A stretch of DNA of 64,000 bases from Phytopseudomonas dryadis. Lineage in GTDB: Bacteria > Pseudomonadota > Gammaproteobacteria > Pseudomonadales > Pseudomonadaceae. This document shows, piece by piece, positions 63,855 through 64,000 of the stretch (within the stretch, counting starts at the first letter, position 1; every line of letters begins with the position of its first letter). The DNA lies in NCBI RefSeq assembly GCF_004327355.1, contig NZ_QJUM01000010.1, positions 1 through 64,000 on the forward strand. The letters are read 5' to 3'. The position numbers and the translations under genes are program-made. The notes under the pieces are model-generated. The model was not told where the DNA came from. It ran no database searches and worked only from the letters and a program-made list of their open reading frames with translations.

Positions 63855-64000
63855 TTAACCCCGCCGCGCCTTGAAAAACGCCTTCAACACCGCCCCACAC
63901 TCCTGCGCCAGCACTCCACCCTCGACCAGTACCCGATGGTTGAGAAAGCCCTGCTCGAAAAACTGCCCACGGCTCACCGCCATGCCCGCCCGTGGTTCGC
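63855..64000 (-). CDS. tadA: tRNA adenosine deaminase TadA, C-terminal fragment (cut by window edge)
   Basis: The last 48 residues of a minus-strand frame end at TAA 63857-63855. They read EPRAGMAVSRGQFF, then FLNHRVLVEGGVLAQECG and LKAFFKARRG. The Glu-Pro-Arg-Ala-Gly, the NH(R/Q)V strand and the terminal helix with its cysteine-glycine are those of bacterial TadA, which makes inosine at the wobble position of tRNA-Arg. The catalytic zinc motifs lie outside the window. Neighbourhood with purL and mltF agrees with P. aeruginosa. Confidence 0.85.
   Translation of the reverse strand, partial: EPRAGMAVSRGQFFEQGFLNHRVLVEGGVLAQECGAVLKAFFKARRG

Overview
The window looks like a chromosomal segment of a Pseudomonas species, most likely from the P. 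mendocina / P. alcaligenes / P. oleovorans side of the genus. GC content is high almost throughout. The block purL - mltF - ... - tadA has the same gene neighbourhood as in P. aeruginosa. The 3-mercaptopropionate dioxygenase/rhodanese pair, the REP elements and the RAYT transposase are also typical of pseudomonads. This assignment is an inference from gene content. No rRNA, tRNA or CRISPR array was recognised.

Layout. (1) 1-2000 is IS debris: the end of an IS30-type transposase, a frame-broken IS5/IS427-type element, and two decayed genes for exported proteins. A MASE1-GGDEF diguanylate cyclase (2089-3582) and a large exported glycoside-hydrolase-like protein (3741-5936) follow. (2) 6414-27689 is a type VI secretion system in two divergent operons, tssJ-K-L-M-A leftward and tssB-C-hcp-tssE-F-G-H rightward. 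After it come three AT-richer cargo-slot genes, vgrG, a MORN-repeat protein and a convergent DUF4280 (PAAR-like) tip. IS remnants bound the island on both sides. (3) 28068-33423 holds an MHS transporter plus amidase with a divergent IclR regulator and a perfect 17-bp palindrome between them, then pirin and a YafK-like L,D-transpeptidase.

(4) 33434-49497 is the most interesting block. A type II secretion operon (gspC-D-E-F-G-H-I-J-L-M-N) is preceded by a SoxB-like protein with a Tat/lipobox signal that has lost every metal-ligand motif. Three phased Pho-box heptamers lie upstream and read into this operon. A Tat-signal PhoX-type phosphatase lipoprotein diverges from it. The missing gspK sits about 11 kb away, next to a tatABC operon. 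Together these look like a phosphate-starvation export module: Tat folds and translocates the cargo, and the T2SS takes it across the outer membrane.

(5) 49543-56349 is core genome: a YqfO-type protein, purL with a strong terminator, mltF, and a RAYT gene framed by REP pairs. (6) 56356-61185 is a sulfur-acquisition module: a sulfonate-type binding protein and an FMNH2-dependent monooxygenase, divergent from a thiol dioxygenase and a four-domain rhodanese. A nearly perfect mirrored 17-bp element lies in the divergent promoter region. (7) 61276-64000 holds an exported hypothetical protein, an AadA-type ANT(3'')(9) gene with all known active-site residues, a membrane protein, and the 3' end of tadA.
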